Positions 13,522 through 13,913 of a stretch of 13,913 nucleotides of DNA are shown piece after piece. The first letter of the stretch is position 1, and the number at the start of each line of letters is the position of its first letter. A program made the position numbers and the translations under genes. The stretch comes from an uncultured Clostridia bacterium (GTDB taxonomy: Bacteria; Bacillota; Clostridia; Oscillospirales; Ruminococcaceae). Below the pieces are notes generated by a model, which was given only the letters and a program-made list of their open reading frames with translations, had not been told where the DNA came from and did not search any database. The stretch covers positions 1 through 13,913 of the forward strand of contig CALATN010000160.1 of assembly GCA_937891895.1 (NCBI GenBank), read 5' to 3'.

Positions 13522-13913
13522 CTATTCCTCAATCTGCTTGCCAAGGAACTGAGCAGCTGCCTGAATAAGATTCTGCTGAACCTCATTTGCAGTGGACTCG
13601 TTGTTCGGAGCAAGAAACGCAACCGCACCCGTTACATCACCCGAAGCCAGAATAGGCGAGCAGGCAATAGCAGGACGGTCAATTCCCTCAACAGGAAAAA
13701 CCTTTGCGTCATCGTGGGAAGTGTAAATATAGTTTTTGCGGCTTTCAAGGTATTCCTCCAGCGCACGGGAAACACGGCGCTCGCTGAATTCCTTCTTCTG
13801 CACACCCGCAACCGCAACAACGTGGTCACGGTCAAAAACAACCGTCGGACAGTTAGCAAGCTTTGTCATAACCTCCGCAACCTGCGCCGCAGACCCAGCC
13901 ATTTCGTTGATTG
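13522..13913 (-). CDS. spoVT: SpoVT-like regulator, C-terminal GAF domain (partial)
   Basis: The stop is at 13524-13522 and the frame runs open to the window edge, leaving 130 residues. They match the C-terminal GAF domain of SpoVT: 'NCPTVVFDRDHVVAVAGVQK', 'KEFSERRVSRALEEYLESRK', 'GIDRPAIACSPILASGDVTG', 'AVAFLAPNN'. The N-terminal AbrB-type DNA-binding domain lies outside. In Bacillus SpoVT is a forespore regulator; in Ruminococcaceae relatives it is kept even in lineages with poor sporulation. It is convergent with the histidine-kinase gene and shares its terminator. The identification is strong by pattern, but the gene is incomplete, so the symbol is given with some caution. Confidence 0.8.
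   Translation of the reverse strand, partial: INEMAGSAAQVAEVMTKLANCPTVVFDRDHVVAVAGVQKKEFSERRVSRALEEYLESRKNYIYTSHDDAKVFPVEGIDRPAIACSPILASGDVTGAVAFLAPNNESTANEVQQNLIQAAAQFLGKQIEE

Overview
The window looks like chromosomal DNA from a Gram-positive gut or rumen clostridium, most like Ruminococcus or a relative in the Oscillospiraceae. The reasons are consensus sigma-A promoters and strong GGAGG-type ribosome binding sites, a SpoVT-type regulator, an arabinan/xylan-type glycoside hydrolase set, threonine-rich surface proteins, and a VTC-domain/DUF4956/CotH gene set. No database search was possible, so the taxonomy is inference.

Layout. (1) Positions 1-4441, minus strand: a pentose/plant-glycan locus in transcription order araD (ribulose-phosphate 4-epimerase), an MFS sugar-type permease, a GH43 xylosidase/arabinofuranosidase and a GH27 glycosidase. 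araD and GH43 each have a good promoter of their own. The GH27 gene is only convincing for its first ~180 codons. From about position 347 down to 1 the same open frame reads like the C-terminal part of a plasmid/ICE relaxase, and GC content rises from about 47% to about 58%. This is either a real recombination junction or an assembly chimera. (2) Positions 4583-6892, minus: a 769-residue membrane-anchored FecR-domain surface protein with a long Thr/Glu stalk and InlB-like repeat domains. (3) Positions 7080-8099, plus, divergent from it: a GAF-GGDEF diguanylate cyclase with intact catalytic and inhibitory motifs, followed by a strong terminator. (4) Positions 8236-13485, plus: a tight five-gene operon of VTC polyphosphate-polymerase domain protein, DUF4956 membrane protein, membrane-anchored CotH-family kinase, OmpR-type response regulator and sensor histidine kinase. 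It ends in a 16-bp perfect hairpin that serves both strands. (5) Positions 13522-13913, minus: the C-terminal GAF part of a SpoVT-like regulator, cut by the window end.

The locus of most interest is the five-gene operon. A cytoplasmic nucleotide-consuming polymerase (VTC), a small membrane protein and an extracytoplasmic atypical kinase (CotH) are translated together with their own two-component system. This suggests a regulated envelope-modification or polyphosphate-handling module. The enzymes are recognisable, but the module's function is not established by anything in the sequence. Next to it are a c-di-GMP synthase and a FecR-type surface protein, which fits an envelope-signalling neighbourhood, although they belong to separate transcription units.
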